The position numbers and the translations under genes are program-made. 64,000 bases of DNA from Spongilla lacustris. Taxonomy: Eukaryota > Porifera > Demospongiae > Spongillida > Spongillidae. Under the pieces are notes generated by a model, which saw nothing but the letters and a program-made list of their open reading frames with translations, was not told where the DNA came from and searched no databases. This document shows, in pieces, positions 1 through 11,600 of the stretch (position 1 is the first letter of the stretch; every line of letters begins with the position of its first letter). The DNA lies in the NCBI GenBank assembly GCA_949361645.1, contig OX442432.1, positions 6,088,397 to 6,152,396 of the forward strand. The letters run 5' to 3'.

Positions 1-755
1 AGGAGATGTTTCTTGCTATACAGAGCATCGTGATACAGCAGCTTCCATTCCATGGCAACAGAGGAGGGGGGTGCCCCTTCAGGCCCCTCAGTCCCAGCAC
101 CTGCAGTAGTTAGGTTACCCACGAAAACGTACTCCTTCCCCACCCCCATCTGCTGATACAGATAACGTTCCACTTCATGGAGGCATGTGATCAGGTAAGG
201 AGTCCTGCGTCCCACAAGACAGGAGTAGATGGTACCAGGGTCAAACCTCCACACTGGCTCTGGTGTAGCGGGGTCCCCGAGGAGGGTGAGGAATATCTGG
301 CCCACCTTGCCGCTCAGGCCGGCCATCTCTGCAGACACATCCAGGTAGGAGAGAAGGTCGTACACGTACTGCTCCAGCCTCCTGGCCTCTCCATGCACTC
401 CCCCCTCCAAGATGTGCTCGGATTCATATTGACTGTCATGGGAGGAGCTTGTGTCTAGCTCCGCCCATCTCACTCCCTTCAACTGCTTGAGTGCCTTGTT
501 GAGACAGTTGAGGTAGAGCAGCTGCAAGGCTTCATTACTGGAAAGGTGCTTGGGGCTGCCGTGAACCATGAGGGCGGTGATGAGGGTGTGGCCCAGATGG
601 GGGGAGGGGCTGAGCAGGAGGTCTTGTATGAAGGAGAGTGCATCAGTGGAGAGCTCTGGTGCAGAGGTGTCTGCAGCTGCACGAGGAGGCAGGAGGGCAG
701 CTGCAGACCCAGCCTGCCTGACCACATGGGTGGAGTGGTACTCACACAGACTGGA
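1..755 (-). CDS. ZFYVE26: ZFYVE26 (spastizin) homologue, exon 4, partial
   Basis: The family's human member is a very large PI3P-binding FYVE protein acting with spatacsin and AP-5 in lysosome reformation and cytokinesis. On the minus strand the exon starts after an acceptor ending TTTTGTAG at position 756 and stays open to the window edge. It encodes a helical segment including SFIQDLLLSP, LEQYVYDLLSYLD, FDPGTIYSCLVGRR and PYLITCLHEVERYLYQQ, which resemble the human protein's N-terminal third (from memory, not aligned by program). It starts in phase 0, matching exon 3 at 25711. By comparison with the second copy (57836-58553) the exon ends about 13 bp left of the window. Unlike that copy, it has no frame break: bases 490-512 here are the 23 bp missing there. 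The FYVE domain would lie further left, out of view. Confidence 0.75.
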
Positions 756-984
756 CTACAAAAGGTAATAACAACTCTTAAACATCATCATGTTGCATAT
801 TACGCATTGCCATATGTACATATTATCTGTCATATGCTACACGTTATTTGTCATATGCTACGTGCATACTCATGTACACACTCCTCATTCATATATGTGC
901 GTCTAGGGGTTTCCATATAGGGGGACATAAATGACATTCATATTTTAGGCGGGCAATTTATTGCATCATTCAAAAAGTTTTGCC

Positions 985-1454
985 AGGTCTGTCGAAAAAA
1001 TTCCACCGAAATTTTGGCATTTTTAGGCACCTTCTAATTGAGCAAACTGCCAGCATTTCTCTATTTTTAGACACCGGAATACTACCAAATAAGGCTATGT
1101 ATCAATAACGCCGCCACATTTAGTGCGCACGTGCCGATGAGAATGTATATTCCCGAACTGACTTGTCGCTTATTCGGTTGCACAGGTAGCGGCGTAAGCC
1201 AGCTACGCATGCAGGTTGCTATACCGGTTTTGTGCCATCATATTTCGGTGTTGAGTCGTCCCTGCTTAATGTGTGACAACTGCTTTGCTGGTTGGCAAGT
1301 TTAGTAACTAAAAAACGACTACACTTCAAAACATGTCTAAATACGATGGGAGACCGTCAATTTTTGTTGCGAAAGGCGGATGAAATGGAATTTTAGGTGT
1401 AAGTTTTTTTGTACATTTTGGGGGATTTTTGTGTGGCATTTTTTCGACAGGCCT
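985..1454. mobile_element. 470-bp MITE with imperfect 10-bp target duplication
   Basis: The termini are inverted: AGGTCTGTCGAAAAAAT at the left, and AGGCCTGTCGAAAAAAT when the right end is read on the other strand. The flanks are AAGTTTTGCC (975-984) and AAGTTTGGCC (1455-1464), a 10-bp direct repeat with one mismatch. There is no coding capacity. A 9-10 bp duplication suggests a Mutator-like parent, but only by TSD length. Confidence 0.6.
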
Positions 1455-1776
1455 AAGTTTGGCCTATGTAAAACGTCACATGTTGACACAAAAACCACAC
1501 GCGATTAGATGAATTTACAACTACATGTACAACATTGTAGATATTTACACAGCACATTTTATTGATGACAACCCCTGCTGCGTGCTAATAATTATTAAAG
1601 CAGTTGATTTCAAAAGATGACCTTTATATAACTCACAGGTGTGGAACATTAAAAGTAAAAGCTCCAAATCCTTCCCTCTTCATCCCCTTCCTAGCTCCTA
1701 ATACTCCATCTTGTAAAATTACACATCAGTCTCAGTTACACGTATGGCCTACACATCTATATATATATAACTGTGA

Positions 1777-1777
1777 C

Positions 1778-1866
<89 letters not shown>

Positions 1867-1882
1867 CCTCTCCCCCTCCCCA

Positions 1883-1979
<97 letters not shown>

Positions 1980-1995
1980 CCCCTCCCCCTCCCCA

Positions 1996-2037
<42 letters not shown>
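1777..2037. repeat. (CT)n microsatellite with C-rich interruptions
   Basis: About 260 bp of CT dinucleotides, interrupted twice by similar CCCCCTCCCC-type blocks near 1862-1890 and 1976-2003. The repeated interruption suggests the tract itself was partly duplicated. Long Ser-Leu or Arg-Glu open frames over it are artefacts of the repeat. Confidence 0.95.
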
Positions 2038-2038
<1 letters not shown>

Positions 2039-2042
<4 letters not shown>

Positions 2043-2240
2043 ATACAATACGGCTATATGTTCATAACTGTTCGGCTACGCGCATATAATGCCCAACTAA
2101 CGTGCGTAGTTTCATTGGACCTTCTCTACACTATTAATACGATTTTGACTTTCTGCTCTAGAGGGAGATAATTTGTACATTCGTGTAGATTCTTTTACGT
2201 AGTGACCAATTATATATGCACTGCAAGCAAAGCTGCAACA
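2039..2240 (+). repeat. Dispersed direct repeat, copy 1
   Basis: About 200 bp resembling 25153-25393 on the same strand (shared blocks include CATTGGACCTTCTCTACACT and GCAAGCAAAGCTGCAACAA). It is non-coding. It flanks the transposon-filled part of the large intron together with copy 2. It may be an old MITE or ancestral intron sequence duplicated on both sides. Confidence 0.6.
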
Positions 2241-5200
2241 AATGAAGTTTAATGAAGTTAAACGCGGTTAATAATGCGAGTGTAGCTCCTGCCTCCTCCC
2301 CTCATATAAGTGCATGCGCATGCGCTTGCAATCATCATTGCCTCGCGCGAAGGTTGCGAACTGCGAACCCCATACAAGGGGCAGAGAAACCAGACTTCTG
2401 CCAAAACCTATGCTATCATCTAAGCTATTATCATGAGCGCGCTTAGGCGCTCTTATATCGATTATCAAACGAGCGAGTTATTAATCAAACCACAGCAAAA
2501 AAAAGGCGCGAATCATATTTTGATTTGGTGTTGATTTTGAATTGATTTTAATGATTTATCTATGGATTTCAGTGTCTGGAAAATCTAACTGTGATTGTTC
2601 AATTGATTCAAAATCTAACAGAATATTTGAAATGATTTGTAATCAATACAGGAATCGGAGTTTGATTCGCGTATGTTTTTGTGTATGATTTAGCAAATCA
2701 TATTGTCCCAAATCTACATTAGATTTATCATATGATTTTACCGATTTTCATAAGATTTGACATACGATTTTTAAAGCGCTGTTCATTTTACAATGTCAGT
2801 ACTACGACTACTAGTACTTTCTTCAGCTGCCCGTCGTGTACAACATGCTACTACCCTGCAATTGAAGTTTTTTAAGCTAGCACAACGAGATAAAAATACT
2901 TTATAATATACAATGGGCATAAATCTAAACTAGCTCTCAATAAGGCATGCATCCTAATATTGAGGCAGCATTTCCCCTCTGGATAGCAATAGAAAGTTGC
3001 TTCCAAAGATATTGAGTGGCATTCTGATCTCCAGTGCTAGTTATAGCCTCATCATAATAAGCTGCAATGAGCAAGACCCAAAGAGAGGTGGCAAGATATG
3101 ATGGGCAAGATTAGAAGAGCTCTGCCAGGTAGCACACCAACCTTAATAGGGGACGGTTGCCTGTTTCCAGGAAACATAATTGGCATCAAACAGAACATTG
3201 GTAATACCATGCACTCACACATCTCCTCATCAAATGATTTTAGGCTCATAGAAAGAAAAATAGGTGATGAATGCATAATGTAAATACGTTTTGATTGAAA
3301 ATTAGTACTGCAGAAGAAGTATGGCATCATGGGGGAAAAGATGCTGTAGTTTGGCACCTAATTTGTTTTAAAGCAGAACCTTGCTATCGATGAATTCAGG
3401 TACTGACAAGACATAACCTAAAAGTGAACCAAACAATGTGGCATTAATGGATCAACAAAAAAAGAAAAAGAGCACCAGAAATATATAAATAATTGTAGAC
3501 ATGGTGGACTGATCTCTACAGATCACCACCTCAGACTTGATTTAATTACAAGCCAAGCTTTGTGGCCATTTCTTCAATGAGCTGAAGGTCTTCAACATCC
3601 ACATCTTATCACCAATAATTGAATCATCTAATAGAAGATGCGTAGCTCGGATTTTAAAAGTGTGCATATTTAATGGATGGACAGGCAAAGAAGAAGCAGT
3701 CAAAGAGCACTTGTTGCATTCCTTCGGATGACTGGATGATTCTGTCTTTCCAAAAAAGGAAAGATGGAGATGAATAAGCAGAGTGTGCAAAATGAAATAA
3801 GGGAGGAACAAGATCACAGACAGCTTCTATCATCTTGTCCCTTAAAAGCATTTTTAAAAACTCCATGCAACAGATCCTGATGGTTCTTCTAAAAGACATC
3901 TAAGACATCTTCTAGGGTCACGTTGATAAAAAGTTTTGTTACCATGTATAGAATCCAGACAGTTCTGGTGCCTTAAAATTGTGATTCATCCATTTGACAT
4001 ACCCATGTAAATGAATTGCATTGACAGAAGAAAAACAGTACAATTCCTTTATTTTATGTAGCTCTTGTGTTCCACTTAAAACAAACATTACTTTCACTGT
4101 CAACCCTGTTTGAGAACTGTTATGATCTGATGAGCTAGCATGTACATGTAACACTTCATAATCATAGGTAGACACTGGCACAAAACTTTTGAAGTTTAAG
4201 TTTTCTAATTTTAGTGTGGTTTTTGCTAGGATGTAGAAACACGTACAACCCATGCTGCTTTTATTCTACAGTACAACTATAAGCAGGCCCGTAGCCAGGA
4301 CCCCTCCACTGGATGCAAGGTCCGCTTGGCAGGCTATGAATATTATTCACTTGATGTTTATTGCAGTGCATTTGAATGAGAACTGCCAGCTTTCTGCATG
4401 TATATTGTGCACGTGTGCATGTAAGAGCACTGGTACGATCCAAATGTAGGGTCAGAAAGATGGCTACAAGGCATTGTGCAAGTATAATTTACCCCATCCA
4501 AAAAGCAAGAACTCCGGGACCGGCATTCCCTCCTATCTAGCCCTTTGGGAGCCAAGGGCATATATATCACAGTCCAATGTCCATGATAGCAGGACATAAA
4601 TGTAAATGGATTTATAACAATAACTCCATTCTGTTCTTGAAGATGGGTGCAATGAGTTACGTAGGAGGAATATGGTACATACATAAACTAATTATAGCAA
4701 GTAGTACAACTCTTCAAATTTCAGCAACACTACACAAACTGTTACCAGTAGTAACTAAATAACGCAAGTAGTTATCAGCAATTGAAAGTTTGTGGAGCCG
4801 GCAAATCATATACATGTACTGTACTTGACTGATATGCAAGCATGTATACCATGTACATAATTATACAGTCACATCTGGCACCCAAACCGTTAAAGAGTGC
4901 TCCATACAAAAAGATGCCTGTTACAGTTGTCCTTCAAATGAACAAATTATTAACTAGTGGAATTTAAGCATCTGTGCTTACAGGCAATCCAGCAGTTTTT
5001 TTCATATGCAAGGAACTGACAGTGTTTTGTAGTTTATGCATCAAACAAGCGTTGGCTCCTGGGGTGCTGCCCCCTAGCTGGGTGGAATCCCCACCCACAC
5101 CTTTCCCAGGGCTTTCTCAATTTCATACAAACCCTGCATCTGGCAGTGTGTGCCCTACATACATGTATTATCTTGGCTACACCACTGGCTGAGTCCACTT

Positions 5201-6019
5201 ATAACATGCTTTGCTCTCCCCCCCCCCCCCCCCACCCCCAACACACAACCTGGCTACGGGCCTGATATTACTCAATTATATTACTTCTGATGATTTTCAT
5301 ACACATTTGAAACTTTAAGTCGTCTCAAATGCCTTTGTGTAAGAGTCATGCATCGTGATATTCTTAATCTGTATTCCATACCCAATTCTGACCAACACCC
5401 TGCCCTCTGTAGTACATACATTTGTATACGAGGGTTGGTTGGTGCATTGACTGTTCTCTTTGAACCCCAATAAGAGCACATGTAACACCATGTTGTGAGT
5501 CATGTTGCGCATGGGTTATGGTGGAAAACCAAGATACATTTACAATACTATATGTAAATTATATTTCATACATATAGATATTATACATATATCATGTGCA
5601 TAGGCTTGATAATATATTTATAACACCTATGGCCAGACAGAACATATATACATGTATACAATGTATATTTTAGTACAGATTTAAATGAATCGTACTTTGT
5701 TGCACTCTCACTGTATATGTAAATATATCTTGTGAAGAACACGATGCTTGTGCAGATGCTGGTAGACCTCTGTTTTGAAGACCTTAACAACCGTCGGTGA
5801 CTTTAAACCACCTTCCTTTGTGACATGTCAGGCTTTGTGCAGAATCAGTTTGACCCATACCGTATATATAAAATTTATCGTAACATCAAAATAATTATCG
5901 TTCAAGGCACTACCGGGTAGGCAGCACAGAGAAAGAGATTTACGCCACAAGTTATTGGACATGGAAGAAAGAAGCATGCAACAGATTGGACGAGCTTGAA
6001 CACAACTCAACAAAGCCAC

Positions 6020-6545
6020 GCTTGAGGCGATTATCATGAGAAAGACACAGGTACGTTATCAAGCGCGCATTAATTGGCATCATTTCAATAAAAAGAACGC
6101 ATATCCTTAACCTGAACTATCGTACAATAATGAGAATAAGACAGTAAGATACTATACAAACCACGTTAATTGAGAACGAGCAGTAATCCTATAATTTGAG
6201 CGCAAGCAGTATCACACACGAGGCGTGGTTTACCGATACTAATATTTTTGTTTTGTCATTGCTAGCGCTTCTGTTTATAAGCTATGTACGTTGCCTTACA
6301 ATCAGAAAACGCTACCAAGTATTCTACTGGTAAGTTATATTTGCTATAACATTGACAAACTAATGAATTGTTCTGTCGTTGCAGAATATCATGCCATTAT
6401 TTTCTGATGAGTTCAGTGAACTATTGAAGACTTCATTAGAGGATCTAACGAGGTGGAATTGATGAAACGTTAAAAACAGACTTGGTGAGTCCCATTTGTA
6501 TCTTGCCAAAGAAAACTATGCTGAAAGGACTGAAGGTAAGATTTA
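6020..6545 (+). other. Possible decayed exons inside the CMC-like element
   Basis: Good donor-like sites (ACAG/GTACGT near 6050, CTG/GTAAGT near 6331, GAAG/GTAAGA near 6535) and an acceptor (GTTGCAG near 6384) surround short open stretches such as MPLFSDEFSELLKTSLEDLT. No homology was recognised. It could be a remnant of the element's own gene. Confidence 0.2.

Positions 6546-6546
<1 letters not shown>

Positions 6547-6583
<37 letters not shown>
6547..6583. repeat. (GT)n microsatellite
   Basis: About 35 bp of GT repeat within the CMC-like element. Confidence 0.9.
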
Positions 6584-6585
<2 letters not shown>

Positions 6586-7172
6586 ATTTTATGTTTTTAT
6601 AACCTGAATGATTTCTTGGGCTGAGAGCTAATATTCAAGTTGCTGCAACACTATCATCATTAACAAAAACTGTAAGTGTATAATTTTGAAAATATCATTT
6701 AAAGTTCTCACTTCATCTGGCTATAGATTGCTCGTGACAAAGCTGTGCAGGATGCTGTACAAATTGGTACCTTGAATCCCAGCAACATAAGGACTTTAGA
6801 ATAACTGTACCTACACCTGAACTACCTATTGGGAAATGAATGGCAGCTGCATTCAGTCTGTAAGCAGAATTGACTTCAGTCGCTAGCTACAGCTTGAGCT
6901 AAACAGAACACATCTGCATCTGCAAAACTCTTTGTAACCATTTGTTGTTTCATTCATGTTCCTTTTTATTGCTGTCTTGATTTTGTGCATTTTTTATTAC
7001 TGTTTTGTACCTGAAGAAAGATCATTTGAAAAATCATTTGAAAAATCGTTCATTGTGATTTATAAGATGATTTAGTATATGATTCTATGTAAAAATCACA
7101 TGATTAATCCCTTCAAAAATCAGTGCGTGATTTTGCCGGATTTTACAGCAGATTTTTCAGTAGAAATCATAT

Positions 7173-8455
7173 CAGGGGCGGATTCAGGGGGGGTCTTGGG
7201 GGTCTAAAGACCCCCCCTTGGCTCCAAGTCATGAATAATTAATTAGATTGTGACGCACGCGTGGTTAATTGAGTCTTACCGCGAAATGAAGCGATCGAAA
7301 GGTGCAAGCTGTGCTACAGGATGTAAGCGTGTCAATGCAATGGATCTCAGGTCCTTTGTCTCAGGAAACAGGTAGATATAATCAAACTAAAGTACTGTCT
7401 GACAAGTATATAATATTAAACACTCGACTGTATATATATATGTGCATGTGTATTTCATTTCTATTGATTTTGTTCATGCCTACCGCGATATATCAATGGT
7501 TAAGGCTGCACTTAAGGAAGCTCGATGTGGTAGTGAAAAGTTTCACGAAATTGTTTATTCAGATGCAGTTGCACTGGCTCACAGTGTTGGAATTGAAGAG
7601 TCTTATCCTCGAATTGCAAGCTACCAACTCCATCGGTCAAATACACCTGCGGCTAATGCTAGCCAGTATTACCAACGAACATTAACTATTCCAATCCTGG
7701 ACCATTTAATTACTGAACTGGACAATCGTTTTGAAGAAGGAACAGCAGGCATTATTGTAGAATTAGTACAAATTCTGCCTTCTGAATTGGTCAGCTCCTC
7801 TGTTCAGCTTAAGCCAAGTCGATGTTTTACAGCTATATAAAGATGACCTTCCATCAGCTAAGGCATTACATACTGAGCTGGATTTATGGCGAATGAAATG
7901 GAAAAGTGAATCCATCAAAGCAAAAGAGCTAGATACGACTACAAAGACTCTTATTTTTGTTGACAAGGATTACATTTACGTACTCCTTGTCATATCGGCT
8001 ACTCTGCTAGTAACTAGTTGTGAGTGTGAGAGGTCAATCAGCATGCTAAAACTTCTGAAGACGTCACTTCGAAGCACGATGGGTAATGAAAGATTAAACG
8101 GTTTGGCATTGATGCTTATTCATAGATATATAGAGCTGAATCCAGATGCGGTGGTTGAAGAGTTTTCTCGTCGTCATCCACGCAGGCTTTTATTAAGTAA
8201 TCCTTTTTCAGAATAGCGTATCAAGTTGTGTGCTTAAATTAGGTTGCACTTGATGCTATCAAATTAAGTTGTTTTGGTACCGTATCATTATGAAAAGTGC
8301 TTTAATTTTCATGCTAAATAAATGGAAAACTAAAAAAGCGGCTGGGGGTCCGCCCCAGACCCCGCCACGGGAGGGGGCGCGCCCCCTCCCGTACCCTCCC
8401 CCTTCATGAATTTAATCTTAGACCCCCCCTTCCGGAATTCCTGGATCCGCCCCTG
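7173..8455 (+). mobile_element. hAT element with 5-bp target duplication
   Basis: Inverted ends CAGGGGCGGATTCAGG (left) and CAGGGGCGGATCCAGG (right, reverse strand). Flanks are CATAT on both sides (7168-7172, 8456-8460). Length is 1,283 bp. It carries the C-terminal part of a hAT transposase, so it is an internally or 5'-deleted copy. It is nested in the CMC-like element. Confidence 0.8.
7442..8216 (+). pseudogene. hAT transposase C-terminal part, THAP12-like, frameshifted
   Basis: A first frame (7442-7840) contains QLHRSNTPAANASQYYQRTL followed by IPILDHLITELDNRFEEGT, the pattern seen in THAP12/PRKRIR-like hAT transposases. A second frame carries LSQVDVLQLYKDDLPSAKAL and on to 8216 with VTSCECERSISMLKLLKTSL, RSTMGNERLNGLALMLIHR, the hAT dimerisation region. 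The two frames join by a one-base shift near 7800-7815. The N-terminal DNA-binding domain and the first catalytic Asp are absent. It would need a full-length relative to move. Confidence 0.75.
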
Positions 8456-8623
8456 CATATGTACAATCCGCTTGTGATTTAACATATGATTATGATGGAT
8501 TTTATGTATGGAATTACAGGCAGATCATGTATGAAATCAAATTCTGATTCTCTGAACAAATCAGTTGACAAATCATTTTATGATTTGCGTGGTTTTTTTG
8601 CTGTGAACTAGTCTATCTATACA

Positions 8624-11600
8624 TGGGACAGTTCACAAGAAAAGGGACCTAGATTATAAAAAAGCATAATAAAAATGCATTATGTTTGAATTGATATAAC
8701 TTACGAACAGTTAACGCTTAAAACTTCCTATTTCAACGCTTCATACAACACCATTTCTCTATGGTAAAATATATTTTGGGATCTTGATCATGCTCCATGC
8801 CAGCATCGCGATGTCCGATACCCCAAGGGGTTCAAACCCGCCATAACTTTACGAACGAGTAATCAAATTGCTTCAAATTCGGTTTGTAGGTACAGAGGTC
8901 CTATACCTATCGATTTGTTCTGTTCGTTAATTTTTATGTTATCCCTTACTGAGATACAGCTTTGCAAAGTAAGCGCACGTTTCCCGCTCGAATCGCACCT
9001 TTATACGAAGATGAAACTGTTCCCATTCTCCCGAGTACATGAATATTCAACTACATCCCGTGGGCAGGGCATATCCCATCCACACAGTTGGAGAAAATAA
9101 AGTGACGTGATTCGATGCGGCAATTGGTTAGTCCCCAGGCTTTTTTGTAAGGCATATATTGTTGTACTGTCAGTGTGCTCCTCGCTTCTTCAATTCCACG
9201 GACGATTTCGAACAGCCCAGTGCGAAGACGACGATATCAAGATCATGATCAAGCCGTGAGAATGGGTGGTGGGGCTTTCGTAAGATAACCTTCCTGCGAG
9301 GATAGGGCGGCGCCCGGCCTATTTTGGAGTGCCACTGAACATAAATCACATGCCCAGACAGCTATGATAGCTGTGAAGCGTATGTCGTGTACCCAATAGT
9401 AAACACCTATGAAGTGGACCCTATGCCAGATACCCTATTTGCAGATAGCCATAGCTATCAGAGCAGCGTATGGAGTTGGAGTGAATTGGCAGATGGTCAT
9501 AGCTATCAGAGCAGTGTATGGAGTTGGAGTGAAACTTCCGGCACACAGCTACGAAGCACCCCACAACAAAAAGCTACCTTACGTCGAGTCGTCGAGTACC
9601 CCATAGCAAACAACTATGAAGTGGACCCTATGGCAGATAGCCATAGCTGTCAGAGCAGTGTATGGAGTAACCCTTCAGGCACACAGCTACGAAGCACCCC
9701 ACAGCAAAAAGCTATGGGGTTATCCTTACGTCGAGTACCCCATAGCAAACAACTATGAAGTGGACCCTATGGCAGATAGCCATAACTATCAGAGCAGTGT
9801 ATGGAGTGAACCTTACGGTATACAGCTATGAAGCACCCCACAGCAAAAAGCTATGGGGTTATCCTTATGTCGAGTACCCCATAGCAAACACCTATGAATT
9901 GGACCCTATGGCAGATAGCCATAGCTGTCAGAGCAGTGTATGGAGTGACCCTTCAGGCACACAGCTACAAAGCACCCCACAGCAAAAAGCTATGAGGTTA
10001 TCCATATGTCGAGTACCCCATAGCAAACACATATGAATTGGCAGATGGTCATAGTTATCAGAGAAGTGTATGGAGTTGTAGTGAACCTTACGGCACACAG
10101 CTACGAAGCACCCCACAGCAAAAAGCTATGTTGGTTATCCGTATGTCGAGTACCCAATAGCAAGCACCTATGAATTGGACCCTACGGCAGATAGCCATAG
10201 CTGTAAGAGCAGTGTATGGAGTGAACCTTCCCGCACACAGCTACAAAGCACCCCACAGAAAAAAGCTATGGGGTTATCCGTATGTTGAGTGCCCCATTGC
10301 AAACACCTATGAATTGGCAGATGGTCATAGGTATCAGAGAAGTGTATGGAGTTGGAGTGAACCTTACGGCACACAGCTACGAAGCACCCCAAGCTATGTT
10401 GCCAGTTATCCGTATGTCGAGTACCCCATAGCAAGCAACTATGAATTGGACCCTACGGCAGATAGCCATAGCTGTCAGAGCAGTGTATGAAGTGAACCTT
10501 ACCGCACACAGCTACAAAGCACCCCACAGAAAAAAGCTATGGGGTTATCCGTATGTCGAGTACCCCATAGCAAGCACCTATGAAATGGCAGATGGCCATA
10601 GCATTCAGAAAAATTGTATGGAGTTGGAGTAAAACTTCCGGCACACACCCCATAGCAAAAAGCTATAGGGCTATCCTTACGTCCAGTACCCCATAGCAAA
10701 CACCTATGAAGTGAACCCTATGGCAGATAGCCATAACTATCAGAGCAGTGTATGGAGTGAACCTTACCGCACACAGCTACAAAGCACCCTACAGCAAAAA
10801 GCTATGGGGTTATCCTTACATCGAGTACCCCACAGCAAACACCTATGAAGCGGACCCTATGGTAGATAGCCATAGCTGTCAGAGCAGTGTATGGAGTGAA
10901 CCTTACCGCACACAGCTAGAAAGCACCCCACAGCTATGGGGTTATCCATATCTTGAGTACCCCATAGCAAACACCTATGAATTGGCAGATGGTCATAGCT
11001 ATCAGAGCAGTGTATGGAGTTGGAGTGAAACTTCCGGCCCAGAGCTACGAAGCACCCCACAACAAAAAGCTATGGGGCTATCCTTACGCTGAGTACCCCA
11101 TAGCAAACACCTATGAATTGGACCCTATGGCAGATAGCCATAACTATCAGAGCAGTGTATGGAGGCACACAGCTACAAAGCACCCCATAGCAAAAAGCTA
11201 TGGGGTTATCCGTCTGTCACGTACCCCATGGATAGCAAACACCTACAAATTGGACAATATGGCAGATAGCCATAGCTATCAGAGCAGTGTATGGAGTTGC
11301 AGTGAACCTTACGACACACAGATACGAAGCACCCCACAACAAAAAGCTATGGGGTTATCCTTACGTCGTGTACCCCATAGCAAACACCTATGAAGTGGAC
11401 CCTATGACAGATATCCATAACTATCAGAGCAGTGTATGGAGTGAACCTTACGGCATACAGCTATGAAGCACCCCACAGCAAAAAGCTATGGGGTTATCCT
11501 TATGTCAAGTACCCCATAGCAAACACCTATGAATTGGCAGATGGCCATAGCTGTCAGAGCAGTTTATGGAGTTAGAGTGAAACTTCCGGCACACAGCGAC

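Larger units (their letters stand above)
2491..8605. mobile_element. CMC/CACTA-like DNA transposon, non-coding or decayed
   Basis: Ends are CACAGCAAAAAAA at the left and its inverse TTTTTTTGCTGTG at the right, followed inward by related CGAATCAT/ATGATTTGCG sequence. Both flanks carry AAC (2488-2490, 8606-8608), a 3-bp TSD as in the CMC superfamily. Subterminal regions (about 2508-2790, 7010-7170, 8460-8590) are full of short GATTTG/AAATCA repeats, typical of such ends. No convincing transposase was found. On the minus strand the reading VEDLQLIEEMATKLGL ending near 3541 may be a residue of one. A hAT element is nested at 7173-8455. Confidence 0.55.

Noticed and set aside
1749..2048. Ser-Leu and Arg-Glu rich proteins on both strands
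   Set aside because: Pure (CT)n microsatellite; all six frames are open for trivial reasons.
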